From positions 1 to 54,935 of the forward strand of contig MESQ01000019.1 of the NCBI GenBank assembly GCA_001771065.1: a DNA stretch of 54,935 bases, given 5' to 3'. Positions 16,674 through 25,250 of the stretch are shown piece after piece. The first letter of the stretch is position 1. Each line of letters starts with the position of its first letter. The notes under the pieces were generated by a model that ran no database searches, was not told the origin of the DNA, and saw nothing but the letters and a program-made list of their open reading frames with translations. The stretch comes from Burkholderiales bacterium RIFOXYD12_FULL_59_19 (GTDB lineage: Bacteria; Pseudomonadota; Gammaproteobacteria; Burkholderiales; Burkholderiaceae_C). The position numbers and the translations under genes were made by a program.

Positions 16674-18083
16674 ATGTCTGCCTTGCTTTCTGCCCTGAAC
16701 GATGATGTGAGCGTTGACCGACAGGTCGCCCAGTTGCGTATACCACCGCATTCCATTGAAGCCGAATCCAGCGTGCTGGGTGGTTTGTTGCTGGACAACG
16801 CCGCCTGGGACCGAGTCAGCGATGTGTTGACAGAAAACGATTTTTACCGCTTTGAGCATCGGCAGGTGTTTGGCGCCATGTCCGTCCTCATCAATGCGTC
16901 CAAGCCTGCTGATGTGATCACGGTTTATGAACAGTTGCAGAGTTCTGGCAAGTCGGAAGAAATTGGTGGTTTGAGTTACCTCAATGCCTTGGCGCAGTAC
17001 GTGCCTAGCGCAGGCAATATCAGGCGTTACGCCGAGATCGTGCGGGAACGATCCATTTTGCGCAAGCTGGTGTCCACCAGTGAAGAAATTTCTGCCAATG
17101 CCTTTAATCCAAAAGGTCGACCGGTCGCCTCCATTCTGGACGAGGCGGAGCAAAAAATCTTCAACATTGGCGAGGAGGGGGCGCGCACCAAGCAGGGCTT
17201 TCAGACCATGGACAAGCTGGTGGTGGACTTACTCGACAGGGTTCAGGAAATGGCTGACAACCCGAATGACGTCACTGGTGTGCCAACCGGTTTTTACGAT
17301 CTGGACCGTATGACGGCCGGCCTGCAAGGGGGGGATCTGATTGTGCTGGCAGCGCGCCCTTCGATGGGTAAAACCGCCTTGGCCATCAACATTGCAGAGC
17401 ATGTGGCTTTGAATGAAGGTTTGCCAGTGGCTGTGTTCTCGATGGAAATGGGGGCTGCACAGTTGGCGGTGCGTATTGTGGGTTCGATCGGCCGTATTGA
17501 CCAGGGCCATTTGCGCACTGGCAAGTTGTCAGATGACGAATGGCCGCGGCTGTCGGAAGCCATTGAAAAACTGCGCACCATCTCCTTGCACATTGATGAG
17601 TCGGCCGGACTCACGTCCAGCGAGTTGCGAGCCAACGCGCGCCGCTTGTCGCGCCAATGCGGCAAGTTGGGCTTGATTGTGGTGGACTACTTGCAGTTGA
17701 TGAGCGGTTCCAGCGGCAGTGATGGTGAAAACCGGGCCACTGAACTGGGTGAGATTTCACGGGGTTTGAAGATGCTCGCCAAAGAGCTCAATTGCCCGGT
17801 CATTGCCCTGTCGCAGCTCAACCGCAGTGTCGAGACCCGACCCGATAAACGCCCCATGATGAGCGACTTGCGCGAGTCGGGCGCCATTGAGCAGGATGCC
17901 GACATCATCATGTTCATTTACCGTGATGAGTACTACACCAAGGATGCCTGCAAGGAGCCCGGTGTGGCCGAGGTCATCATTGCCAAGCAGCGTAACGGCC
18001 CTACCGGTGTGGTCAAACTGGCGTTCCTGAACAAGATCACCAAGTTTGAGTCGCTGGCCAATGGCGCCACTGGCGACTTCTGA
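16674..18083 (+). CDS. dnaB: Replicative DNA helicase DnaB
   Basis: Hexameric 5'-3' helicase that loads primase at the fork. 469 aa: N-terminal DnaG-interacting domain with PHSIEAESSVLGGLLLDN (residues about 23-40), then a RecA-like motor with Walker A ARPSMGKTALAINIAEH, Walker B LIVVDYLQLM, ALSQLNRSVE and the arginine-finger region KQRNGPTG. The start is the ATG at 16674, preceded by GAAGGAAATACC. It stands alone after the tRNA-Lys terminator rather than in an rpsF-rpsR-rplI operon, as often seen. Confidence 0.97.
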   Translation: MSALLSALNDDVSVDRQVAQLRIPPHSIEAESSVLGGLLLDNAAWDRVSDVLTENDFYRFEHRQVFGAMSVLINASKPADVITVYEQLQSSGKSEEIGGLSYLNALAQYVPSAGNIRRYAEIVRERSILRKLVSTSEEISANAFNPKGRPVASILDEAEQKIFNIGEEGARTKQGFQTMDKLVVDLLDRVQEMADNPNDVTGVPTGFYDLDRMTAGLQGGDLIVLAARPSMGKTALAINIAEHVALNEGLPVAVFSMEMGAAQLAVRIVGSIGRIDQGHLRTGKLSDDEWPRLSEAIEKLRTISLHIDESAGLTSSELRANARRLSRQCGKLGLIVVDYLQLMSGSSGSDGENRATELGEISRGLKMLAKELNCPVIALSQLNRSVETRPDKRPMMSDLRESGAIEQDADIIMFIYRDEYYTKDACKEPGVAEVIIAKQRNGPTGVVKLAFLNKITKFESLANGATGDF

Positions 18084-18087
18084 TACC

Positions 18088-18193
18088 TTGCGGGTCAGAC
18101 CACTCGCGCAGCGACGTGCTCTGACCCCAACTAATCAAGGTTCTTGCGGGTCAGACCACTCGCGCAGCGACGTGCTCTGACCCCAACTGATTA
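18088..18193. repeat. Tandemly duplicated palindromic element (REP-like)
   Basis: Two copies, 56 bases apart (18088 and 18144), share 45 identical bases starting TTGCGGGTCAGACCACTCGC. Each copy has outer complementary ends GGGTCAGA...TCTGACCC around a GC-rich loop with an inner CGCGCAGCG. They fill the gap between the convergent dnaB and phoH2 genes; the second copy runs into the phoH2 stop codon. GGGGTCAGA ends are, from recollection, typical of REP/BIME-type elements mobilised by RAYT transposases in proteobacteria. They could also act as a bidirectional terminator, though no T-run follows. Confidence 0.75.
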
Positions 18194-19882
18194 AAGGACT
18201 TCGCTGGCAAAATCAGCCAGGCGCGAGCGCTCGCCACGCGCCAGCGTGATGTGTCCGCTATGCTGCCAGCCCTTGAACTTGTCCACGGCATATGTCAGGC
18301 CCGATGAGCCTTCGGTCAGATAAGGCGTGTCAATTTGCGCGATGTTGCCCATGCAGATGATCTTGGTGCCTGGCCCGGCGCGGGTGATGAGCGTTTTCAT
18401 TTGTTTGGGCGTCAGGTTTTGCGCCTCGTCAATGATCACGTATTTGTTCAAAAAAGTACGCCCCCGCATGAAGTTCATGCTTTTGATCTTGATGCGGCTG
18501 CGAATCAGTTCGTTGGTGGCGGCGCGGCCCCATTCACCGGCAGCGGTATCGGTCTTGCCCAGCACCTCCAGGTTGTCATCCAGGGCGCCCATCCAGGGGC
18601 CCATCTTTTCTTCTTCGGTGCCGGGTAAAAAACCAATATCTTCCCCCACGCTTACGGTGGCGCGGGTAACGATGATTTCGGTGTAACGGCGCTCATCGAG
18701 CACCTGCGTCAGGCCCGAAGCCAGCGCCATCAAGGTTTTGCCGGTACCCGCTGTGCCCGTCAGGGTGACAAAGTCCACCTCTGGGTCCATTAGCAGGTTC
18801 ATGGCAAAGTTCTGCTCCCGGTTGCGGGTTGAGATTCCCCACACCGCATTTTTCAGATGGGTGTAGTCTTTCAGGGTTCTGAATACCGCCGTTTTGCCGC
18901 GAATTTCTGTGACCTTGGCATACAGGCTGGGTTCACCCGGGGCTTCAAAATAAACAAACTGGTTGATCAGCAGCTGCGGTACCACGGGACCCGTGACACG
19001 GTAAAAGGTGTGGGCGCCTTGTTGCCAGCTTTCTACCGTACTGCCGTGGGTGTTCCAAAAATCTGCGGGCAGCGCATAGGCGCCGCTGTACAGCAAGTCG
19101 CCATCTTCGAGGGTTTTGTCGTTTTGGTAATCCTCGGCGCTCAAACCCAGTGCGCGAGCTTTGACGCGCATGTTGATGTCTTTGGAAACCAGCACCACGT
19201 CACGCGGTGTGTGTTGCCTGCGCAGGGCTTCAACCACACCCAGAATCTGATTGTCCGCCTTGCCTTGGGGCAGGCTGGTGGGCAGCTCATAGTTGAGCAA
19301 TTGGGTCTGAAAGAACAAGCGCCCCCGTGCTTCCTTATGACCCGTAGCGCTCAAAAGCAATCCCGTTTGGATGTCCGCGCCGTGGTGCTCGGCCAGCGCA
19401 TCCAACGAGCGACTCGTTTGACGACCATTACGCGCCACCTCGGTCATACCTTTTTTGTGTCCATCAAGCTCTTCGAGCACGATCATGGGCAAAAAGACGT
19501 CGTGTTCTTCAAAGCGGAACAGGCAGCTGGGGTCGTGCAGCAGCACGTTGGTGTCAAGTACAAAAAGTTTGCTGGGGCCGGTCATGCGTCGTTTGGGGCG
19601 GGCCACCGCTGCTTGTGGGTCAGGTGTTGGCTCGCGTCGGCGTTTAGGCGGCGTTTTTGGCGTCACGTTCTGTGTCACTAATGGCGCTGCCAGGTTTGGT
19701 GCTGTCGTTGCTACGTCAGGTGCTGCCAGTCGCACATGGGGCGTCATCGTCTCTGGCACTTCAGGCGACTTTGTCGGTGGTGATTTGGGCAGACTGACCT
19801 TGGCTTTGGGACGGGCTGGCACATTGAAGTCTTGCAAAGACAGCAGGGCGGCACGTTTGGATGGGGCTGTGGGCAAAGGCAT
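18191..19882 (-). CDS. PhoH2-type protein (PIN nuclease + PhoH ATPase)
   Basis: 563-aa fusion. Residues 1-100 are Pro/Ala/Lys-rich and probably disordered. A PIN RNase domain follows (LFVLDTNVLLHDPSC with Asp110, VLEELDGHKKG, DVVLVSKDINMRVKA). The C-terminal PhoH helicase/ATPase domain has Walker A TGTAGTGKTLMA and Walker B YVIIDEAQNLTPKQMK. PhoH2 proteins are RNA helicase/RNases, in some bacteria paired with an antitoxin (PhoAT); none is seen here. Start uncertain: the first ATG is used, but Met46 or Met100 could be real starts. Confidence 0.9.
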   Translation of the reverse strand: MPLPTAPSKRAALLSLQDFNVPARPKAKVSLPKSPPTKSPEVPETMTPHVRLAAPDVATTAPNLAAPLVTQNVTPKTPPKRRREPTPDPQAAVARPKRRMTGPSKLFVLDTNVLLHDPSCLFRFEEHDVFLPMIVLEELDGHKKGMTEVARNGRQTSRSLDALAEHHGADIQTGLLLSATGHKEARGRLFFQTQLLNYELPTSLPQGKADNQILGVVEALRRQHTPRDVVLVSKDINMRVKARALGLSAEDYQNDKTLEDGDLLYSGAYALPADFWNTHGSTVESWQQGAHTFYRVTGPVVPQLLINQFVYFEAPGEPSLYAKVTEIRGKTAVFRTLKDYTHLKNAVWGISTRNREQNFAMNLLMDPEVDFVTLTGTAGTGKTLMALASGLTQVLDERRYTEIIVTRATVSVGEDIGFLPGTEEEKMGPWMGALDDNLEVLGKTDTAAGEWGRAATNELIRSRIKIKSMNFMRGRTFLNKYVIIDEAQNLTPKQMKTLITRAGPGTKIICMGNIAQIDTPYLTEGSSGLTYAVDKFKGWQHSGHITLARGERSRLADFASEVL

Positions 19883-19914
19883 GGGTGGTTAGATTGGTTG
19901 CGAGTTTAAAAACG

Positions 19915-19946
19915 AAAAAGCCGCCAAGTCAGCAGGGCGGCTTTTT
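19915..19946 (-). terminator. Terminator downstream of bcp
   Basis: Arms AAAAAGCCGCC (19915-19925) and GGCGGCTTTTT (19936-19946) with a ten-base loop. On the reverse strand it follows bcp and separates it from phoH2; the A/T flanks make it work in both directions. Confidence 0.88.
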
Positions 19947-19987
19947 GAAAATACAAAAACTTGTCATGGGCATGCGTTTGATTATGC

Positions 19988-20017
19988 ACAAGCGTTCATG
20001 ACAGTTTGAACGCTTGT
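19988..20017. repeat. Perfect 11-bp inverted repeat after bcp
   Basis: ACAAGCGTTCA (19988-19998) and TGAACGCTTGT (20007-20017) are exact reverse complements separated by 8 bases. It lies between the bcp stop and the T-rich terminator, with no T-run of its own. It may be an mRNA 3'-end hairpin that protects against decay, or a protein-binding site. Confidence 0.6.
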
Positions 20018-20046
20018 TCCGGGTTTAATCACAACCCCTGGGTGTT

Positions 20047-20532
20047 TCAGGCCAAGGCTGGTGTTTTGTGAAGTTCCTTGACGGCTTTGAGCACGTCATC
20101 CACATGACCCGGCACCTTGAGGCCACGCCACTCTTCCTTGAGCAAGCCATCAGCACCGATCAGGAAGGTGCTGCGCTCAATGCCTTTGACTTTTTTGCCG
20201 TACATGATTTTATTTTTGACCACACCAAACATGTGGCACATTTTTTCTTCGGTGTCGGCGATCAATTCAAACGGCAGCTCGAGCTTCATTTTGAATTCTT
20301 CGTGGGAACGCATGTTGTCACGAGAAACGCCAAAAACCGTGGCGCCGGCCTTCACAAAATCTTTGTAGCGGTCGCGAAATTGCATTGCTTCAGTGGTACA
20401 ACCAGGCGTGTTGTCTTTGGGGTAAAAATACAGGATGACAACATGACCGAGGTGCGATGTATTGGTGACCCGGATACCACCAGTAGCATTAGATTCAAAT
20501 TCAGGGATGGGTTTATTGACAACTATCGCCAT
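20047..20532 (-). CDS. bcp: Thioredoxin-dependent peroxiredoxin (BCP/PrxQ)
   Basis: Reduces H2O2 and organic peroxides. The 161-aa protein has the peroxidatic centre YFYPKDNTPGCTTEAMQF with Cys45. The resolving Cys often found five residues later is Met50 here. The only other Cys is Cys99 (EEKMCHMFG), so this looks like an alpha3-type resolving arrangement or a 1-Cys enzyme. Also seen: VFGVSRDN and RSTFLIGADG. Single-gene unit on the reverse strand with its own terminator. Confidence 0.93.
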   Translation of the reverse strand: MAIVVNKPIPEFESNATGGIRVTNTSHLGHVVILYFYPKDNTPGCTTEAMQFRDRYKDFVKAGATVFGVSRDNMRSHEEFKMKLELPFELIADTEEKMCHMFGVVKNKIMYGKKVKGIERSTFLIGADGLLKEEWRGLKVPGHVDDVLKAVKELHKTPALA

Positions 20533-20697
20533 GTTTTTTCGATCTCGTGTGACAGGATGCGTCGGTCTCTCAAGTCGCGGACACTATCCTCTTTACGCGC
20601 TTGTGCGCCCCCGACTGCAAGACTCGTATTTTACTCTGATTTGACTGGTGATTTCATCCGGCAATGGCATCCACCTTGAGTTCGTGTGCCTATGGGA

Positions 20698-21078
20698 TCA
20701 GACGCTGCTTGGATCCATCAGCAATGCCACGGCTACGTGGCGGCCTTCGCCCGCCAGAATATTGTAAGTGCGGCAGGCGGCCTGGGTATCCATGGACTCA
20801 ATGCCAATTTGACGTTCGATCAGGGCGCGGGTCAGGGACGCTGCCGGAAAGCGCAAGCGCTCGCCACTGCCAAAAATCACCAGTTCAGTCTGCAATTGGG
20901 CCAAAAGTTCAAAGTGCGCGGCGGTCAGGTCTTCAAAGCGGGCACATGGCCACTCAAACTGTTGACCATCAGAGGTGATCACCACACTGCGTGTCAGTTG
21001 CTCATTCGCCACCTGCACCCACCCCTTGCCATAGGAACTGATGAATGGCACATTGATGACGTCGGGGTGGATTTTCAT
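20698..21078 (-). CDS. Mth938-like domain protein (DUF498)
   Basis: Small beta/alpha protein of 126 aa in the Mth938/NDUFAF3 family: VINVPFISSYGKGWVQV, RSVVITSDG, LVIFGSGERLRFP and ESMDTQAACRTYNILAGEGRHVAVALL. The bacterial function is unknown; the eukaryotic relative assists complex I assembly. I chose Met at 21078 because family members start near MKxHPD. The alternative TTG start at 21141 abuts a TATAAT on the same strand (21142-21147) that is better read as its promoter -10. Confidence 0.85.
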   Translation of the reverse strand: MKIHPDVINVPFISSYGKGWVQVANEQLTRSVVITSDGQQFEWPCARFEDLTAAHFELLAQLQTELVIFGSGERLRFPAASLTRALIERQIGIESMDTQAACRTYNILAGEGRHVAVALLMDPSSV

Positions 21079-21141
21079 GAAGCAGGGCTGGTTGTGGGAA
21101 CGGTTTTGAATTAAAGCGCTGAGAGTAAAACTTGTGGTCAA

Positions 21142-21147
21142 ATTATA
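21142..21147 (-). promoter_or_regulatory. -10 element for the Mth938-like gene
   Basis: On the reverse strand this reads TATAAT, about 65 bases before the preferred start codon at 21078. It lies in the divergent spacer with alaA; the -35 is not clear. Confidence 0.4.
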
Positions 21148-21182
21148 GGTTTCGCTCTTTAGCGACCACGCCCGGAGGGACT

Positions 21183-22409
21183 TTGAAGACCATACGTAAA
21201 TCAGCCAAACTGGCCAACGTTTGTTATGACATTCGCGGCCCCATCATGGACGCAGCACGTCAGATGGAAGAAGAAGGCCACAAGATCATCAAGCTCAACA
21301 TTGGCAACCTGGCCGTGTTTGGTTTTGATTCCCCGGAAGAAATTCAGCAGGACATGATCCGTAACCTGCCCAATTCGGCGGCTTATTCAGACAGCAAAGG
21401 TATTTTTGCGGCGCGCAAGGCGGTCATGCACGAGACCCAAAAGCAGGGCATCAAAGGAGTCACGCTCGACGATATTTATTTGGGTAACGGCGCCAGCGAA
21501 CTCATTGTGATGGCCACCAACGCCTTGCTCGACGATGGTGATGAGCTTTTGTTGCCATCACCCGACTACCCCTTGTGGACGGCCGCGGCCAGCCTGTCAG
21601 GCGGGACACCGGTGCATTACCTGTGTGACGAAGCCAATGGCTGGATGCCTGACCTGAACGATGTTCGTGCCAAGATCACGCCGCGCACCAAGGGACTGGT
21701 GGTGATTAATCCAAACAACCCGACCGGCGCCATGTATTCCGATGAGTTGCTAAAAGGCCTTGTGCAAATCGCGCGTGAACATGGCTTGGTGATTTTTGCC
21801 GACGAGGTCTATGACAAGGTGCTGTACGACGGCGTCAAACACACGGCCATCGCTTCACTCAGTACTGATGTGCTGACGCTCACCTTTAATTCACTCTCCA
21901 AAAGCTACCGTTCATGCGGTTACCGCGCGGGCTGGATGATTGTCTCTGGCGATAAAAAACTCGCCAAAGACTACATCGAGGGCCTGAACATGCTTTCCAA
22001 CATGCGGCTTTGCTCCAACGTGCCTGGACAATGGGCCATCCAGACCGCTTTGGGTGGTTACCAGAGCATCAATGATCTGGTGTGTGAAGGCGGGCGCTTG
22101 CGTCGTCAGCGTGATCTGGCTTATGAACTCATCACGGCGATTCCGGGCGTGAGTTGTGTCAAGCCCGTCGCGGCCCTGTACATGTTCCCAAAGCTTGACC
22201 CGCTGATGTACCCGATCACGAACGACCAGCAGTTTTTTCTGGAACTGCTGCAGGAAACCAAGGTCATGCTGGTGCAGGGCACGGGCTTTAACTGGCCGGC
22301 GCCAGACCATTTTCGCATCGTGTTTTTGCCGCATGAGGACGATCTGCGCGAGGCCATTGGCCGGGTGGCCCGGTTCCTTGAGGGGTATCGAAAGCGGCAC
22401 AGCAATTAA
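21183..22409 (+). CDS. alaA: Glutamate-pyruvate aminotransferase, AlaA type
   Basis: PLP-dependent class I aminotransferase of 408 aa, making alanine from pyruvate and glutamate. It begins LKTIRKSAKLANVCYDIRGP, as in AlaA/YfbQ. It has NPNNPTGAMYS, FADEVYDKVLYDG and the PLP-lysine site FNSLSKSYRSCGYRAGW. The start is a TTG at 21183 supported by the strong Shine-Dalgarno GGAGGGA five bases upstream; no ATG precedes the conserved N-terminus. It heads a long forward run with hom and thrC. Confidence 0.92.
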   Translation: MKTIRKSAKLANVCYDIRGPIMDAARQMEEEGHKIIKLNIGNLAVFGFDSPEEIQQDMIRNLPNSAAYSDSKGIFAARKAVMHETQKQGIKGVTLDDIYLGNGASELIVMATNALLDDGDELLLPSPDYPLWTAAASLSGGTPVHYLCDEANGWMPDLNDVRAKITPRTKGLVVINPNNPTGAMYSDELLKGLVQIAREHGLVIFADEVYDKVLYDGVKHTAIASLSTDVLTLTFNSLSKSYRSCGYRAGWMIVSGDKKLAKDYIEGLNMLSNMRLCSNVPGQWAIQTALGGYQSINDLVCEGGRLRRQRDLAYELITAIPGVSCVKPVAALYMFPKLDPLMYPITNDQQFFLELLQETKVMLVQGTGFNWPAPDHFRIVFLPHEDDLREAIGRVARFLEGYRKRHSN

Positions 22410-22442
22410 CGCAAGCTTGTAGTCATGTCTATTCGCGCTGAT

Positions 22443-22472
22443 TTGGCAGGGGCCAAGAGCGTTACTTATTTT
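22443..22472 (+). promoter_or_regulatory. Putative hom promoter
   Basis: TTGGCA at 22443-22448 and TATTTT at 22467-22472 (18-base spacing; TTATTT gives 17). The -10 ends 8 bases before the hom ATG, which has no Shine-Dalgarno, so the transcript could be nearly leaderless. Confidence 0.4.
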
Positions 22473-22480
22473 AAATTTTT

Positions 22481-23821
22481 ATGAAACCTATTCAAGTTGG
22501 CCTGTTGGGCATTGGTGTTGTTGGCTCCGGCACTTTTAATGTGCTGCTTCGCAACCAGGAAGAAATCAAACGCCGCGCCGGCCGCGGCATCCAGATCACG
22601 ATGGTGGCTGACCTCAATGTGGCCCGTGCTCAAGAACTGGTGGGTCCGGATGTGACCGTGGTCAACGATGCACGCGCCGTGATTGCCAACCCTGACATTG
22701 ATATCGTGATTGAGCTCATTGGAGGTTATGGTGTAGCCAAGACCCTGGTGCTCGAAGCCATTGCTGCGGGCAAACATGTGGTGACGGCCAACAAAGCCTT
22801 GCTGGCCGTGCATGGCACTGAAATTTTTGCGGCGGCATCGGCCAAGGGTGTGATGGTGGCTTTTGAGGCTGCGGTGGCCGGCGGCATCCCGATCATCAAG
22901 GCGCTGCGTGAAGGCCTGACGGCCAACAGCATTCAGTGGATTGCCGGCATCATCAATGGAACCACCAACTTTATCCTGAGCGAAATGCGTGACAAGGGGC
23001 TGGACTTTGCCGTGGCGCTCAAGCAGGCGCAAACTCTGGGCTACGCCGAGGCCGACCCGACCTTTGACATTGAGGGCGTTGATGCGGCCCACAAAGCCAC
23101 CATCATGAGCGCCATTGCCTTTGGTATTCCGGTGCAGTTTGACAAGGCTTATGTCGAAGGCATCACCAAGCTGGGCGCGGCCGACATCAAATACGCCGAG
23201 CAGTTGGGCTACCGCATCAAGCTGCTGGGCATCACCAAGCGCACGCCCATGGGCATTGAGTTGCGTGTGCACCCCTGTCTGATCCCGGCCAAGCGCTTGA
23301 TTGCCAACGTCGAAGGCGCCATGAATGCGGTGGTGGTGCAGGGCGACGCCGTGGGCACCACCTTGTACTACGGCAAGGGCGCAGGTTCCGAGCCCACAGC
23401 CAGCGCGGTGATTGCCGATCTGGTGGACATCACCCGCCTGCACACCGCAGACGCGGCGCAACGTGTGCCCCACCTGGCCTTCCAGCCCAACGCCATGAGC
23501 AATCTGCCCGTGCTGCCCATGGGTGAGGTCGTTACCAGCTATTACTTGCGCCTGCGTGTGGCCGACGAAACCGGTGTGCTTGCCAAAGTGACGGGCATTC
23601 TGGCGGATGCTGGTATCAGCATCGACGCCGTGTTGCAGCGTGAAGCCGATGAGATCAAGACTGAGACGGCTGCCGGGCTGCCACAAGTGCCGCAAACCGA
23701 CGTGATCATCCTGACCCACGACTGCGTGGAAGCCAAGATGAATGCTGCGATTGGTCAAATGCAGGCCTTGCCCACCGTGCTCGAGCCCATCACCCGTATT
23801 CGCAAGGAAGAGTTGGCCTGA
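22481..23821 (+). CDS. hom: Homoserine dehydrogenase
   Basis: NAD(P)H-dependent reduction of aspartate semialdehyde to homoserine, for threonine and methionine synthesis. 446 aa: Rossmann motif GLLGIGVVGSGTF (residues 8-20), VTANKALLAVHG, FEAAVAGGIPIIKALREGLTAN, INGTTNFILSEM and catalytic-region GYAEADPTFDIEGVDAAHK. A C-terminal ACT domain (about 355-446, YYLRLRVADETGVLAKVTGILADAGISID) suggests threonine feedback control. A monofunctional enzyme, not fused to aspartokinase. thrC starts one base after its stop. Confidence 0.96.
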   Translation: MKPIQVGLLGIGVVGSGTFNVLLRNQEEIKRRAGRGIQITMVADLNVARAQELVGPDVTVVNDARAVIANPDIDIVIELIGGYGVAKTLVLEAIAAGKHVVTANKALLAVHGTEIFAAASAKGVMVAFEAAVAGGIPIIKALREGLTANSIQWIAGIINGTTNFILSEMRDKGLDFAVALKQAQTLGYAEADPTFDIEGVDAAHKATIMSAIAFGIPVQFDKAYVEGITKLGAADIKYAEQLGYRIKLLGITKRTPMGIELRVHPCLIPAKRLIANVEGAMNAVVVQGDAVGTTLYYGKGAGSEPTASAVIADLVDITRLHTADAAQRVPHLAFQPNAMSNLPVLPMGEVVTSYYLRLRVADETGVLAKVTGILADAGISIDAVLQREADEIKTETAAGLPQVPQTDVIILTHDCVEAKMNAAIGQMQALPTVLEPITRIRKEELA

Positions 23822-23822
23822 C

Positions 23823-25250
23823 ATGAAATACATCTCGACCCGGGGCGACCAAAGCCCCAAGCATTTTTGCGACATCCTGCTCGAAGGCCTGGCGCCCGAT
23901 GGCGGCTTGTATCTGCCAGCGCATTACCCCCAGGTGGATGATGCCGCCTTGAGCCGCTTGCGCAGCGTGTACCAGAATCAGGGTTATGCCGAGTTGGCGT
24001 TTGAGGTTTTGTCGCTCTACATTGACGACATTCCCTCAGTCGACCTCATGGCCTTGTGCCGCAAGACCTACACCACCGAGGTTTTTGGTTCGCCCGAGAT
24101 TGTGCCGCTGCGCCCGCTGGAAAACGGCATTTGGCTGGAGGCCTTGTCCAACGGACCGACGCTGGCCTTCAAGGACATGGCCATGCAGTTGCTGGGCAAT
24201 CTGTTTGAGTATGAACTGGCGCGCCGTGGTGAAGAGCTCAACATTTTGGGCGCGACCAGCGGAGATACCGGTAGCGCTGCCGAATACGCCATGCGCGGCA
24301 AGACGGGTGTGCGCGTCTTCATGACCAGCCCGCAAGGCCGCATGAGTCCGTTCCAGCAGGCGCAAATGTTCAGCCTGATGGACGACAATATTTTCAACAT
24401 TGCCGTGGATGGCGTGTTTGACGACTGCCAGGATATGGTCAAGGCGGTCAGCAACGACCTTGATTTCAAGCGCCAGTACAAAATTGGCACCGTCAATTCG
24501 ATCAATTGGGCGCGTCTGCTGGCGCAGGTGGTGTACTATTTTGCCGGCTACTTTCAGGCAACTCAGAATAACACCGAGAAAGTCAGCTTTACCGTGCCAA
24601 GCGGCAATTTTGGCAATGTCTGTGCCGGCCATGTGGCGCGTATGATGGGCTTGCCCATTGCCCGCCTGGTGGTCGCCACCAACGAAAATGACGTGCTCGA
24701 CGAATTTTTCAAGACCGGTATTTACCGGGTTCGAAGTAGTGCCGACACCCACGAGACTTCCAGTCCGTCGATGGATATTTCCAAGGCGAGCAACTTTGAG
24801 CGCTTTGTTTTTGATCTGCTGGGGCGCGACGGTGCAAGCACAAAAGCGCTCTTTGGCGATGCACTGGGGCGTGTCGGCTGCTTCGACCTCGAAGCACACC
24901 CCGCTTTCAGTCAGGTAACCAGGCGCTACGGTTTTGATAGTGGAAAAAGCACCCATGCTGACCGCCTGGCTACGATCAAGGACACCTGGGAACACCACGG
25001 CATGATGATCGACACCCATACTGCCGATGGCGTCAAGGTGGCACGCGCACACGTGAAGTCGGGTGTACCGATGATTGTGCTGGAAACCGCGCTGCCCATT
25101 AAATTTGCAGCCACCATCATTGAGGCCACTGGCCGCGAACCTGACCGACCCGCCAAGTTCAACGGCATTGAAGCCTTGCCCAAACGCGTGGTGACCATGG
25201 CGACTGATGTGCAGGCGATCAAAGCCTTTATTGCAGGACACTGTTCATGA
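23823..25250 (+). CDS. thrC: Threonine synthase
   Basis: PLP enzyme converting O-phosphohomoserine to threonine. 475 aa with N-terminal MKYISTRGDQSPKHFCDILLEGLAPDGGLYLP, PLP-lysine site GPTLAFKDMAMQLLG (Lys117), the phosphate-binding loop GATSGDTGSAAEYAMRGK and SGNFGNVCAGHVARMMGLP. The start is the ATG right after the hom stop; a longer open frame upstream overlaps hom and is not used. Its stop overlaps mobB (ATGA), so a Moco gene is translationally coupled to threonine synthesis. Confidence 0.96.
   Translation: MKYISTRGDQSPKHFCDILLEGLAPDGGLYLPAHYPQVDDAALSRLRSVYQNQGYAELAFEVLSLYIDDIPSVDLMALCRKTYTTEVFGSPEIVPLRPLENGIWLEALSNGPTLAFKDMAMQLLGNLFEYELARRGEELNILGATSGDTGSAAEYAMRGKTGVRVFMTSPQGRMSPFQQAQMFSLMDDNIFNIAVDGVFDDCQDMVKAVSNDLDFKRQYKIGTVNSINWARLLAQVVYYFAGYFQATQNNTEKVSFTVPSGNFGNVCAGHVARMMGLPIARLVVATNENDVLDEFFKTGIYRVRSSADTHETSSPSMDISKASNFERFVFDLLGRDGASTKALFGDALGRVGCFDLEAHPAFSQVTRRYGFDSGKSTHADRLATIKDTWEHHGMMIDTHTADGVKVARAHVKSGVPMIVLETALPIKFAATIIEATGREPDRPAKFNGIEALPKRVVTMATDVQAIKAFIAGHCS

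Noticed and set aside
18088..18193. CRISPR array
   Set aside because: Only two palindromic copies with an 11-base spacer, no spacer diversity and no cas genes.
22466..23875. 469-codon reverse open frame opposite hom
   Set aside because: Exact antisense of homoserine dehydrogenase, His/Gly/Gln-rich, no recognisable motif or ribosome site.
24036..25241. 401-codon reverse open frame opposite thrC
   Set aside because: Antisense of threonine synthase with low-complexity His/Gly composition; no support.
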